The notes beneath the pieces were generated by a model that saw only the letters and a list, made by a program, of their open reading frames with translations, was not told the DNA's origin and did not search any database. Of a stretch of DNA of 64,000 nt, positions 22,751 through 32,558 are shown piece after piece. The stretch's first letter is position 1. The number at the start of each line of letters is the position of its first letter. Location: assembly GCA_015178975.1 (NCBI GenBank), contig WHVD01000254.1, positions 25,353 through 89,352 of the forward strand. The letters are read 5' to 3'. The stretch comes from Hysterangium stoloniferum (Eukaryota > Basidiomycota > Agaricomycetes > Hysterangiales > Hysterangiaceae). Both the position numbers and the translations under genes were made by a program.

Positions 22751-23202
22751 CGAGTGTTAATCCAAGGTGATCAAGCAAGGACAAGCGCGATCGTGTGGCG
22801 TCTGTCACGTGTTGTCACAGGGCAACTCAAGTTTAGCGAACCGGGACTATGGATGCCGTACTGAACTTCCTTCTGTTGCACTGTTTGATTCTCCCGAAAC
22901 GCCTGATTTACTCATAACTGAAGTCACCCCATTGATATAATTAAAGAACCGTGTGTCTATCTTGGGCTAAATTTGCAAGATATTGAAAATAGTTTATCAA
23001 AGCGATATTGTCCATCTTTTTACTTGTACTGTTTATTCACCGTGAAAGGAAATATTAAATAAATGCTTGATTTGGCAGCACACACTTATTCCAAAGAAGG
23101 TTCGAGTAGTTGTATATCTTGCAAAGTTGCACCCAAGACTCATTTGGTTGGACAGATTGACGTCCACTTTGAATATCTAGGAAAAATACTGATCTGTTAA
23201 AC
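22751..23202. other. Upstream region of FunK1 copy 1
   Basis: No gene seen. It holds the FunK1 promoter and ends at the truncated Tc1 fragment. The same sequence recurs at 54927-55375 and, partly, at 44830-45074. Confidence 0.6.
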
Positions 23203-23938
23203 TTGAATTGGACTCAAGGCAATGCACATATTTACTGTGACTGTGAAAGTTCTCACTCCCATCATATTTCTCCTCCGAGAAGAGAACAAGCCATCTCCCT
23301 CCTATATAATGGACTCTCCAATAGGAATGTGGCCTCTATCACAGGTCTTAGCAAGTCTACTTTCAGTAGAATTGGTCAGGAAATGGACATGGACAAAGAA
23401 AACCTGAAAGGAGGATGTCCTTCTCCTACTGACCAAAAGAGGATTATGCACCAAATCACCTCTGGCAAGCTAGATAATGCTGTCCAGGCCACACACTACA
23501 TTAATTCCATGAATCAACATCATGTTTCACCAAAAACAGTCAGGAGGACATTGAAACAGCATGCTTTCAAAGCTGTAATCAAGGTGGAAGAGGCCTTGCT
23601 CAAGGTTCAACATATAAAGGCCAGGTTAAGCTTTGCCCTTAAATACCAAAACTGGACAGTGGATGACTGGAAGAGGGTATTGTGGTCTGATGAGACCAAA
23701 ATCAATAGGATTGGGTCAGATGGATATCAATATGTGTGGAAGAAAGCTGGAGAACCACTTTCTGATAGGACAACCCAACCTACTGTTAAGCATGAAGGTG
23801 GAAATATTATGGTCTAGGGCTGTATGGGTTGGAATGGAGTGGGAAGGCTTGCAGACATTGAAGGATGGATTATACACAATACTGTATGTGGAGATCTTGG
23901 ATCAGAATTTGTCTCAGAGTATTAAAGATTTGGCGGTT
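23203..23938 (+). pseudogene. Tc1/mariner transposase fragment, copy 1
   Basis: The frame shows a helix-turn-helix (QAISLLYNGLSNRNVASITG, then LSKSTFSRI), the linker KTVRRTLKQHAF, and the start of the catalytic domain (WKRVLWSDETKINRIGSDG, YVWKKAGEPLSDRT). A TAG stop follows NIMV (near 23815) and the second aspartate region is garbled. The 3' part is cut off by an LTR at 23939. The 5' TIR is missing too, so it cannot move. A duplicate lies at 55376. Confidence 0.88.
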
Positions 23939-24481
23939 TGTTAGAACCAGGAAATCCACTGGGACCTGGGACTTATCCTATAAGTATTTGACTCTTTATA
24001 TCACACAAACTAAGCACTGGACTCTGCCTGGATAACCTGGACTCCATTCTATATGTGTTGAACACTCTGGATTGTACAAATGATGCACTGACCCTGCCCA
24101 GAGATTCCAGATCCCCTTGTTCCTAATCTGTCTTTGCCCATTTGTCATCTGGTTCATGCTGTGTTTCCCTATTTGTTTGACATCTGGTTTATTGTACTCT
24201 TGATATGTCTTTTTGTAAGTCTAAGTTAGTAGTACAATAATCTACTAGTCTATATAGTCCAGTAGCTAATTGTACATAGGATCTGATCAGAAAATTGACT
24301 TAGTTTCTATTTGTCTCTTGTACCTTGTGTCTTCTTGGAACTCACAGGTTTCCTATCCACTCCTGTTTGAAGTTGGACAACATGATCTGTGAAGGCACAG
24401 CACATAAGCTGAAGCTGAGTCCTTTCCTGGAACTTCTGTGGGTTTCCCCTGGTGACCTACCCATGAGCCTCACACTTACCA
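23939..24481 (+). repeat. 5' LTR of a second-family gypsy element
   Basis: It runs from TGTTAGAACCAGG to ...CACTTACCA and is followed by GTATTTTCTGATCAAATC and a gag ATG 37 bp on. The same junction (GTATTTTCTGA) is seen at 61451. It inserted in the Tc1 fragment. The duplicate is 56328-56876. Orientation is set by the downstream gag. Confidence 0.75.
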
Positions 24482-24517
24482 GTATTTTCTGATCAAATCT
24501 CACAGATTGTCTCAATC

Positions 24518-25560
24518 ATGCCACCAAGAAAGAAACCATCAGAGCAACTGGAGCCTGCTACCCTCCAGTCACTACTCATTTTGTATACCAGCCAGACATC
24601 CAGACATAACCCAGACACTATGGACAAATCCCACTCTGAAGAAATGCCAGAGAATCCAGATGCTTCTGAGCATAAGGAGGAGCCCATGGCCCCCAATAAG
24701 GGCAAAGGTGTCAAAAACCCCCCAACTATGGAATGAACATGTGCCGAGGACCTTACTTCTGAAGTTTTAGCAGGTTCAATAGATAAATTCATGACTCACC
24801 TGCTCAAAGAATGAAAGAAGAAAGAACAGGAACCTCTGTGGTCAGAGGTCTATGCTCCAGAACCCTTCACAGGTTTCAATCCCAACAAACTCTCCACTTC
24901 CTCATGCAATGTCACTTCAACTTCTGCAATTAACCCACTGTATTCTCCACAGACTCCCAAAAAGTCAACTACACACTCTCTTACCTCTTGGGATCTGTAT
25001 TGATATGGTTTGAACTGGCATTTAGTGGACTTACTGAGGAAGAACTGATCTGGCTTGATGATTGGAATGTGTTTGTTGAAGAATTAGAAACAAACTTTGG
25101 CCCATACAACCTGACCAGAGAAGCTGAGAATAGCCTCACCAACCTTCACATGAAGGACAACCAGTGCATCACACACTATATTGTCCAGTTCAATAATCTT
25201 GCCACATGTTGTCAATGGATGATTCTGCACTCCATCATCAGTTCTACTCCAGTTTGCCCACCTGCCTCAAGGATGAAGTGTCAAAAGGCAAGGATGGCAA
25301 ACCTAAAACACTTTCCTGGATGCACCTCAAAGCTTACAATGCAGATGCATGTTATTGGGAACATTGAGTGGAAGTTGCCTGTGAGACACCCATGGACAAA
25401 TCTAACAAGTTCACAGTGAACAAAACCAGCAACAACAACCCATCTACTAGCAATTCAAACTCTGTGCAACCTGACCAGAAGAATGACAAGAAATATTCCA
25501 ACAACAACAACATCTCTGGCAATACCAACAAAGGTCCACAATCCAGGAAATCTGCCAGAA
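24518..25560 (+). pseudogene. Decayed gag of second-family gypsy element
   Basis: Frames in pieces correspond to the gag at 61489: MPPRKKPSEQLEP, EVLAG-IDKFMTHLL, FVEELETNFGPYNLTREAE, then Asn-rich linker sequence around 25420-25540. Stops and shifts break it (TGA after TME at 24734, TGA at 24812). From about 25565 the text returns to a gag N-terminal string (TATACCAGCCAGACA), as if a template switch had rejoined the start of gag. The zinc knuckle and pol are absent. Confidence 0.8.
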
Positions 25561-26050
25561 AGCCTGACCTTTACTTTGTATACCAGCCAGACACTTATGA
25601 ACCAGCTGGATGCCATGGACAAACCCCATATCAAAGAAGTTCCAGAAAACCCAGGAGGTTGTCCATAATCATTATAATATCAGATGTTTACTGGGAAAAT
25701 TTATATTTCTACAAAACTCCATCTTTATATATCCTCTGAGACTATTATATTGTTAATCACCAACCATAAGAAACAATTCTCCATATTACATCCTCAACAA
25801 TTCAGAGTCAATTCATAGAACCCATTGTACATATATGGTTTTCCAAGTTATGTAAATACTTGCTAATACTTTGGTTGTTTATTTGTTTTTTAAAAGCTAA
25901 ACTGTAGTTATTTCCTAGTAAAATATGTGAAATCTCATTGGAGATTTTTCATCCTATGGCTTTCTTGATTAAGTGAAACCACCTATAAATTCTGGGTATG
26001 TTGAATCAAGTAGAAATCTGTTCAGATTGACAGATCCATTCCGAAGTAAT
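25561..26050. other. Gag 5' re-start and AT-rich spacer
   Basis: The first 100 bases repeat the gag start; the rest is AT-rich without a gene. Most of this stretch (about 25452-26050) is absent from the right copy of the segmental duplication. Confidence 0.6.
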
Positions 26051-26319
26051 ACATATGTATTTAGAGGTGCCAATGATATACATATGCATGGAATGGACTA
26101 TCTAAAGGTATCTATTTTTTAAAAGTATTAGTGTTTCAAACTACTAATTTTTTTTATTGTCTAATGTCCGGAAAGATTCTTTAGTTTGTAATGTATGAGA
26201 GAGTTTAAAACTTTCAAAACATTTTAAAAACCAAATTATGTTTGAATCACATCCCAGATGTTTAAATGACATTTAGAGTATATTAGAATTTGGTATACTT
26301 AATAGTTTTCAGATATCCT
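26051..26319. repeat. 269-bp segment shared with 57849-58119
   Basis: ACATATGTATTTAGAGGTGCC opens both copies, with few differences to the end near AATAGTTTTCAG. After it the left copy runs into the chromodomain ORF and the right copy into a Helitron helicase, so this is the last shared block of the segmental duplication. Confidence 0.85.
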
Positions 26320-26334
26320 CCTACTGGATGTTTA

Positions 26335-26649
26335 TCAAATTTCTTCTCCCTTCTTTTTCCAGTATTCATCTATACACTCTGTGGTATCAAAACTCCTCAC
26401 TCCTTGCCAAGTTACATCTTCATATCCCTTCCATTTTACAAGGTACTCTCTGAACTTTCCTTTTCCTCTATGGTTTATTATTTCCTCAATTTCATATGCC
26501 TCATCTGTCTCATCCATATCTTCATCATCACCTAACTCCATACTCAAAAAAGTTCTTTGAAGCTTGAGCATCTCCTGAGCATTACTCCTACTATCTGTCA
26601 ATGATGGGAGATTTTTGTTAGAATATTGCAAGCCATTGAGAGTGCTCAC
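26335..26649 (-). CDS. Chromodomain ORF next to DDE transposase
   Basis: The open frame contains a canonical chromodomain: YEIEEIINHRGKGKFREYLV, then KWKGYEDVTWQGVRSF and a closing helix (CIDEYWKKK). An acidic stretch (ELGDDEDMDETDEA) precedes it. Chromodomains bind methylated histone H3 tails; in fungal transposons they direct integration to heterochromatin. There is no ATG in frame at the start (the frame opens at a GTG), so it is probably a 3' exon of the upstream transposase at 26723-27844. A GTGAGG donor at the transposase end and an AATAG acceptor are visible, but the phases do not join cleanly, so the exact exon link is unresolved. Confidence 0.7.
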   Translation of the reverse strand: MSTLNGLQYSNKNLPSLTDSRSNAQEMLKLQRTFLSMELGDDEDMDETDEAYEIEEIINHRGKGKFREYLVKWKGYEDVTWQGVRSFDTTECIDEYWKKKGEEI

Positions 26650-26722
26650 AGTCTGACTACACTCAGCTATTTAGTACTGTACAGTAGCTTAGTCATCACA
26701 TGTATTTTTGGTAGGGACTTTG

Positions 26723-27844
26723 TCATCCCCTCACCCACATGAAATCCCGTTGCATATCCTTACAATTTTCATATGTTTCAATATTTTCATCTTTCCAGTA
26801 GTCAAACTCTGAAGATAACCATGAAGAGTGATGAGGTTGAGGTTGAATACCACCTAAAATTACAAACTTCTTCACATTTAATAAGAGACATCCAAGCTTT
26901 AACTGGGTTGTGAATACCTCATCATCAGAAACTCTAACACCTCCTTCATTACTGAGCTTCTTAAATGTGGTAGCCAGCTCTCCAAAAGTAGCTTCAATCT
27001 TAGACCTGAAACTACCAAACATTTTGTTAAAGGTACTCTCTTCCTTTGACAATTCTATACCTTTTGATTTATGTATAGGTATACAGAAGTTAATCATATC
27101 TAATTCTGTATTACTTGTTATCTTTGTAAGGTGTAAGGGATATCCCCCATCTAAAGCAATACAATCTAGTTTGTCTATATACTTTTCCAATTTCATCCTT
27201 ACAAACATAACTCCATCTGAATTATCTTTACAGGGTGCTGACTTTGATGTGAATAGAACCATGCCATTTATATCAATGCAAACTTGTGTGTGAAGTCCAG
27301 ATTTATTGAGTTTATATGAATACACATCTTCACTCTTCTCACCAATAACACTTGCTCTAGTATCATGACCATCTATCATTAATGTTACACGTCTAAACAA
27401 TGGAGGATTTTTCTGTGCAGAATGAATGCATATATCAATAGTTGAGAACATAGAAATGAGCATAGTTGAGATCCTTTTATCAAGATCATTACCTTGCTTT
27501 TCATAGAATTTTCTAAACATATCATAATAACTATTTCTAGGTATAAAGTTTCCCATATCATTTATGGAACAGCCTTGAAGTAGTTGATTTAGTATTAAAA
27601 GTCCTTTCTCCACATTTCTATAGGGTCCAGGATAACCTTGGGTGGCAAAGACCACAACAAGGAAGAAAAAGACTGGAATAATACCAAGTCTCTGAAGAAT
27701 AATATCCTTAATGTGACTAATTTTATCAATAGGTTTGATATCAGACCTGTGATACTTGGATGGCTTGATCTGAGGCCATTCCTTATAAAGGAACTTCCAT
27801 TGTTGGTCCATTAACTTATTAAACTCCTCATTTAGAGGAGACAT
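26723..27844 (-). CDS. DDE_4-type (Harbinger/IS5-like) transposase
   Basis: This is a 373-residue open frame. A helical N-terminal half (YPGPYRNVEKGLLILNQLL, NFIPRNSYYDMFRKF) leads into a DDE nuclease: first Asp in LMIDGHDTR, YSYKLNKSGLHTQVCID, second Asp in IALDGGYPLHL, and Glu in RSKIEATFGEL. The spacing fits the DDE_Tnp_4 superfamily that includes PIF/Harbinger and ISL2EU transposases. It would cut and join transposon ends in the nucleus. No THAP or Myb-like DNA-binding domain is seen, so binding may rest on a partner or on the adjacent chromodomain ORF. The frame is unbroken, unlike most transposon genes here. Divergent plus-strand genes begin 170 bp upstream. Confidence 0.82.
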   Translation of the reverse strand: MSPLNEEFNKLMDQQWKFLYKEWPQIKPSKYHRSDIKPIDKISHIKDIILQRLGIIPVFFFLVVVFATQGYPGPYRNVEKGLLILNQLLQGCSINDMGNFIPRNSYYDMFRKFYEKQGNDLDKRISTMLISMFSTIDICIHSAQKNPPLFRRVTLMIDGHDTRASVIGEKSEDVYSYKLNKSGLHTQVCIDINGMVLFTSKSAPCKDNSDGVMFVRMKLEKYIDKLDCIALDGGYPLHLTKITSNTELDMINFCIPIHKSKGIELSKEESTFNKMFGSFRSKIEATFGELATTFKKLSNEGGVRVSDDEVFTTQLKLGCLLLNVKKFVILGGIQPQPHHSSWLSSEFDYWKDENIETYENCKDMQRDFMWVRG

Positions 27845-28017
27845 TGATATGGTAAGTATACAATACTAGGCCAATTTGGAAATATTCAATTTAAGAGAGA
27901 TAATTGAAGTTATTGTTATTCTTCTATATGGGTATAATAATGAAAAATGAATTATTCCAACTCTAACTATATTAGGTAGGATATAAGTGCATATCACTCT
28001 ACAATATTTACAAATCA

Positions 28018-28281
28018 ATGTCTACTTGTTCAACCTCACTCCTTATTAAACCCATTGCTTATAACAGTTTTGTCCCTAACAAAGCAGTTATAATCACAAG
28101 AACTAGGGAACCAAACCCTGGTATTCCAACATGTTTTCAGATTACTATTACAGATTCCAAGAACAAAACATACTATATCAATAATGAAAGTTTAGAATTA
28201 AGTCCACCCTACACATTTCTAGATAAGGTTGATTTTCCCTTCTTATCTGAAATGGGCTATTACTTTGTTTGTTGTTTCTAA
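28018..28281 (+). CDS. Small hypothetical protein, 87 residues
   Basis: Open frame from ATG to TAA, divergent from the DDE transposase. It shows CFQITITDSKNKTYYINNES, a beta-rich segment, and a Cys-rich end (YFVCCF). I do not recognise a family. Its AT-rich codon use matches the transposase and the downstream nuclease-like gene, which suggests it belongs to the same element. It may be the first exon of a longer gene. Confidence 0.4.
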   Translation: MSTCSTSLLIKPIAYNSFVPNKAVIITRTREPNPGIPTCFQITITDSKNKTYYINNESLELSPPYTFLDKVDFPFLSEMGYYFVCCF

Positions 28282-28856
28282 CTGTATTATCATTTGACTG
28301 TAAATTTTAAAAGTTACATTCAATTTAATAGAGAATATTGAAAATTCCTGTATATTAGTTATATGTATGAATCCTACTGGAGGAGATCTTAAGGATGTCT
28401 GTGAGTGCTGCTGAAAGTGCTTCTATCAATCCAAATAATCTATAATGCTTCTGGTATGCACCATGGAATATTATCTTAGGAATATTATTTCAAGCACAAT
28501 TTGTAATTACTCCACAATTAACCATACAATATGATACAATAGATAGGGATGAAGTAGATATATCTAAGATTATGATACCAGATTTTGTTGTAACTCGTTA
28601 TAAAAGAGATTTACAAGATAAAATACATGAACATAAGTTCCTGATAGTAGAAAATAAGAGAACTGATAAAGTTACATTGATGAAAGAATTAGAGGTACAT
28701 AGCCTGTGACCAACTTAAAGAATATATAAGAATAGTCTTCCTAGATAAAAAGTATAAAGGAATCTTTGGAGTAGCTTCTTCTGGTAGAACCTGGAAATGG
28801 TATAAGTTTATAAGAAAAAATACTTCAAATAGTCACAAGCCTAAAAACTCTTGGGG

Positions 28857-30006
28857 TGTTAGGATATGTACAGGGCGGGTCTCTGGAGAAACCCGCGGAA
28901 TATCCTGTTAAATGTGACCTGTGACTTACTGTGACACGTGACACACACAAGTCTGAGGAAAGTTGTTACTATTCAGGTCACTAACTACAAGCTTATATAT
29001 GTTATACATCAGTAGGCTTGTCAGCTGTCAAAAGTGACAGCTGGTTGACAGCTGTCAGAAGTGACAGCTGATTGACAGCTTGAATGGAAACTGACAGCTG
29101 ATTGACAGCTGGAATACAAACTGACAGCTGATTGACAGCTGTCATGGGAAATGAACAGGGAATACTCTGGAACATGCTGGAAGCTTCTAGAAGGTTCTAG
29201 AAGGTTCCAGAAGGTCTTGGAGACAGTGGAGGCAGTTTTAACATATCCGGTAGGACTTGGCTTCAGCTTATAGGCTGCACCCTCGCTAGATCGTGTTATC
29301 CTATTTCAGATGGACAGACGGGAGTCCCGGGGAGTCCGGGTGGGGGTTGTGGGTTGAGGGGTCGGAGGTCGTGGGTCTTGAGTCGAGATGGGTGAGAGAG
29401 ATAGATGCGCCGGAGCCCGTGGGCTCTGACTAGTGTGAGTGGTGTGATTCAAGTAGGGTTTAGAGCAGAAAATGTATTAGATTACTGGGGGGAATCTAAG
29501 CCAATTTTCTGATTGGATTGTATGTACAACATCTGCCAGTTTAAATAGACCGTGGAGTGAATGTCATACCAAATCCAGTAATGATGAAAAAAAACGAGCA
29601 AAACATAAAACAGGAATAGTAAACACCAAATTGGTGTTAGGAATGGGACGGAACGGAGCAGAGTCCAAATAGTGACAAATCATAAACCATAATGGAAATG
29701 GAGCAGGAGTGGAGTCCGAATTGTGACAGGTCATTTGACTAAAATGGGAATGGGGCTCTGTTAGAGAGGTGACGGGTTTTACTGAGCAGGGTCCGGTGAC
29801 TGACGTGTGGGATGAGGTCGGAAATAGACAGAGACGGAGTCTGGTGAGTATTCTGGTGACTGAAACACAATGTAACGAAGATGAACGTAGACGAGTCTGA
29901 CATATGGAGTCCGGTGGGAATTCCGGTGAACTGATAATGGGTGCATATAGGGCATGAGTGCGTATAAGTTAGTGCCCGGAGTCCCACGGGATTTCCGGTT
30001 GTAACA
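28857..30006 (-). mobile_element. Solo LTR, second gypsy family, with nested insertion
   Basis: Termini TGTTAGGATATG and CGGTTGTAACA are flanked by the 5-bp target duplication TGGGG (28852-28856 and 30007-30011). By comparison with the LTR at 23939 it is in minus orientation. It interrupts the PD-(D/E)XK-like gene in frame and contains another LTR at 28906-29243. Confidence 0.9.
28906..29243. mobile_element. 338-bp solo LTR nested in another LTR
   Basis: Starts TGTTAAATG, ends GTTTTAACA, and is flanked by TATCC on both sides (28901-28905 and 29244-29248). Inside are repeated GACAGCTGATTGACAGCTG strings (about 29025-29145) and GAAGGTTC repeats. It has no coding frame, so family and strand are unknown. 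Confidence 0.85.
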
Positions 30007-30185
30007 TGGGGTAATAAAAGCTATATCCCTAGTGATGAAGAAGAGGAAGAAGTATTGGAAATAGCATATAAATATAAAATACTTGATATTATGGATAAGA
30101 AGTCTTTTGATCATCTTGTGAAAGAGATGAAAGAATATTATTCCAAATTGAATTTTTAAAGATATATAGAGAGAGATTAGGTAAT

Positions 30186-30479
30186 ATGAACTTTCCCAAA
30201 GTACTAGGATATAAAGTTAGGGAAGAAAAGATCCTAGAACAGTGTAGAAGACATAATATAAGTACTGAGGATGGATACACAGGATCTATCAAAAATTTGA
30301 TAAGGAGAAGTGGTTGTCCTGTGCTAAATTTCAGACTTGAAAAACAAGAGGATAGACCTAAAGGTGAAACTGATGTCTTTATTCTATGTCTTTATGAAAC
30401 TTTATATCATAAAGAAGAAATAAATGTTCAAGAGGTCTTATCAAAATTTCCACCTATATTTGAAGAGATCTTGGAATAA
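30186..30479 (+). CDS. Hypothetical protein, 97 residues
   Basis: Open frame starting 27 bp after the stop of the nuclease-like gene, with MNFPKVLGYKVREEKILEQC at its start and CLYETLYHKEEINVQEVL near the end. It is charged, predicted mainly helical, and matches no family I know. Its position and AT-rich codon use suggest it belongs to the same element or is a further exon of the neighbouring gene. Confidence 0.4.
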   Translation: MNFPKVLGYKVREEKILEQCRRHNISTEDGYTGSIKNLIRRSGCPVLNFRLEKQEDRPKGETDVFILCLYETLYHKEEINVQEVLSKFPPIFEEILE

Positions 30480-30751
30480 CTGGGGATCCTCAAATTTATT
30501 TAATAGAACCCTAATTATTTCCCATAAATACTATTTTTAAAAGGAACTCCATCTAAAACCTTTCCCACAACCCATCTTTTTAAAAATAATCCAAAAATCC
30601 TTTAAAATCCAATGATAAAATTTAAAAATTAATAAAGCGTAGTGGTGGTGACATAGGCTTAGGGGCCAGGGCCCCAGTTAGTTTCACAGGTTCTTTTACC
30701 CCAATAAATTAAATTTCAGTTGTCTTCTTACCATAATTATTCAGAAGGGCT
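30480..30751. other. AT-rich spacer, nothing recognised
   Basis: No coding frame or repeat terminus recognised. GGGGCCAGGGCCCC near 30660 is a short palindrome. Confidence 0.5.
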
Positions 30752-30970
30752 GTAGCTATTACCATCCAACCTTTTCTATTTTCAGGATTTACCAATGTTT
30801 CAACTATCTTCCCCTTTTCAGAAATTCTATTAATAATTCAAATACAGTTCCTAGCTTACTAAAAGAAATATAGTCTCTAACTCACTAAATAGATATTATT
30901 GTTGTTGAAGATCTAAGAAAGAGATATTGGTAAATCCTGAAAATAGAAAAGGTTGGATGGTAATAGCTAC
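30752..30970. repeat. Inverted repeat with perfect 45-bp arms
   Basis: 30752-30796 (GTAGCTATTACCATCCAACC and onward) is the exact reverse complement of 30926-30970. The spacer is 129 bp. The gypsy copy 2 LTR starts two bases after the right arm, so insertion at this hairpin is likely. Confidence 0.85.
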
Positions 30971-30971
30971 A

Positions 30972-31273
30972 TGTCAGGGGACAGTCTCAAGTTTTCTAAA
31001 TTCATCCCTGACCTTCCTTAATATAGTCTCATAAGTCAAGGATAAGAGTACTTTGTTTTTATCACATTTTCAAACTCAGCTGCACCTTTAGTTAGTCACT
31101 CGCTAGCCGAGGATTCCTTAGACTTTTCTCTTCGGATTCCCTCTGCTAGGTAAGTAATAATGTACATTGTATGTATATAATAGATAGGTATAAAACTTAC
31201 TTCGGATTCCCTCTGCTAGTGCCCCAACTCAGTCATAGTGCGAGTCAGTGTGGTCTAGAGAGTCGCCCTTACA
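30972..31273 (+). repeat. 5' LTR of gypsy copy 2
   Basis: TGTCAGGGGACAGTC at 30972 to ...CCCTTACA at 31273 (inner end inferred). A TTCGGATTCCCTCTGCTAG repeat occurs twice, around GTATAAAAC at about 31188. Confidence 0.65.
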
Positions 31274-31412
31274 GAAGAAAAGTCTCACATTGAGTGACTG
31301 GAGTTACCGCCACTATTTTTCGAACCATATTCAAGATCGCGAGTTCAAACATTTATACAGATCTAATCTACTTCGAGTTTACACGCGGTTCCCTCCCCTC
31401 ATTTTTACTATT

Positions 31413-32553
31413 ATGTCGACTTCTATTACGGATCCCCACCAGGTGCTGGAACAGCACAGCAACGACATTCGAGATCTCCAAGCCTCCCAGAAGCAAAATA
31501 TGGACCTGTTGCAGCAAATTCTTCAGCAACTCACTGTACAAACACAACCACCAACGAATCCTCCACAGCCGCCCACGTTACCTACGTCGACCTCTGCTGC
31601 CGTTTCAACCAACTCAGGTCCGAAGGTTCCACTTCCAAACACGTACGATGGTGATCGATCTGGCAGACACACCTTCTACAACTCGTGTCTGCTGTACATC
31701 AGCATGAATCGGTCGAAGTTCCAGACGGACGAGATGAAGGTTTAATGGGTGGTGTCGTTCATGAAGACCGGTCCAGCCGCCCTTTTCGCAAATCGGCTCA
31801 TGAAGTCGTGGAGTCAAGGAGACGTGGTGCCTTCATGGGAGACCTTCGTGGGGACCTTCGAGCGCGAGTTTTTTTCCAGCTGACGAAGCAGCTATGGCCC
31901 ATATCAAGTTAGAAGGAACGACGTACCATTAAGCCTGAAGAACAGTCGACGAGTACACAGACGGGTTTCGTGAACTCGTTGACCTTGCAGGTTACAAAGA
32001 CGCGTTAGCCATTGTAATGAAATATCGACATGGCCTCTTACTGAATATCCAGACCCAGATTGCGATGATGGAGAACCACCCGAAGGACGACGATGAGCAA
32101 GGCTGGTACAATGCCGTTTCCTGCTTCGACCGAAACCGAAACGCAAACGAAATATTTCATTCAGCAGGCGTCACAACGCGACCGGTCACACTAAAACCTT
32201 CAACTTTCTCTCGCGTCATCCCCCCACTTCCCCCACATCCTACGTCAACACTACCCTCCTCTAGGCCGATCGACGCGATGGACGTTGATGCAACCAAAGG
32301 TCGGGGTCTTCCCTCAACACTCTGTTTCGAGTGTCGTCAGCTGGGTCATATCAGTCATGACTGCCCTCGAAAACTACAACGAATCCACTCCCTACTTACT
32401 AGCCTTGATGAAGAGGGACAGGACATGGCCATGGACATCCTTCTTGCAGAAGTGGATGTCCGAATTGCCTGTAGCAGGGTGGCCGAAGCAGATGACTCTC
32501 CTCGAGGGGCTGATCTACAGCCTGTTTTGGGTTTTCCCAACTGCAGCGAGTAA
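31413..32553 (+). pseudogene. Gag of gypsy copy 2, broken
   Basis: Starts MSTSITDPHQ like copy 1 and keeps the zinc knuckle CFECRQLGHISHDC. Breaks: a TAA in place of a Gln codon after DEMKV (about 31742), one extra T in a T run near 31868 that shifts the frame, and a TAA near 31930. Several differences from copy 1 are C-to-T or G-to-A at CpG. Confidence 0.88.
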
Positions 32554-32558
32554 AGGGT

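Larger units (their letters stand above)
16928..26319. repeat. Segmental duplication, left copy
   Basis: About 9.4 kb matches 49297-58119 in the same orientation: Clp1-like gene, OYE, FunK1, Tc1 fragment, LTR and gag relic, in the same order. Identity starts at ATCAGGATTTC inside the Clp1-like first exon and ends near AATAGTTTTCAG at 26319. Coding parts are nearly identical, while the Clp1 part of the right copy has decayed. Confidence 0.92.
28395..30159 (+). pseudogene. PD-(D/E)XK nuclease-like gene, split by an LTR
   Basis: Read from ATG 28395, the frame gives CFWYAPWNIILGILFQAQF, then IPDFVVTRYKR and HKFLIVENKR: a Pro-Asp followed after a spacer by Glu-X-Lys on a hydrophobic strand, the PD-(D/E)XK pattern. 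Next come a Gln-containing helix (CDQLKEYIRI) and GVASSGRTWKWYKFI. Breaks: an in-frame TAA after NPNNL (about 28443), a frameshift near 28705, and a solo LTR at 28857-30006. With the LTR and one TGGGG removed, the frame continues without a gap to a TAA at 30157, ending in an acidic stretch and YYSKLNF. It is thus a dead gene that was coding before the insertion. Restriction-like nucleases of this fold accompany Harbinger-related transposases in ISL2EU elements. Confidence 0.7.

Noticed and set aside
26723-27844. Tc1/mariner identity for this transposase
   Set aside because: No paired helix-turn-helix or SPDLNPIEHLW-type motif; the DDE context (DGHDTR, ALDGGYP, KIEATFGEL) is DDE_4-like.
28857-30006. 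Intron in the nuclease-like gene
   Set aside because: Ends are TGTTAGG...GTAACA with 5-bp duplications and homology to other LTRs in the window, so it is an insertion.
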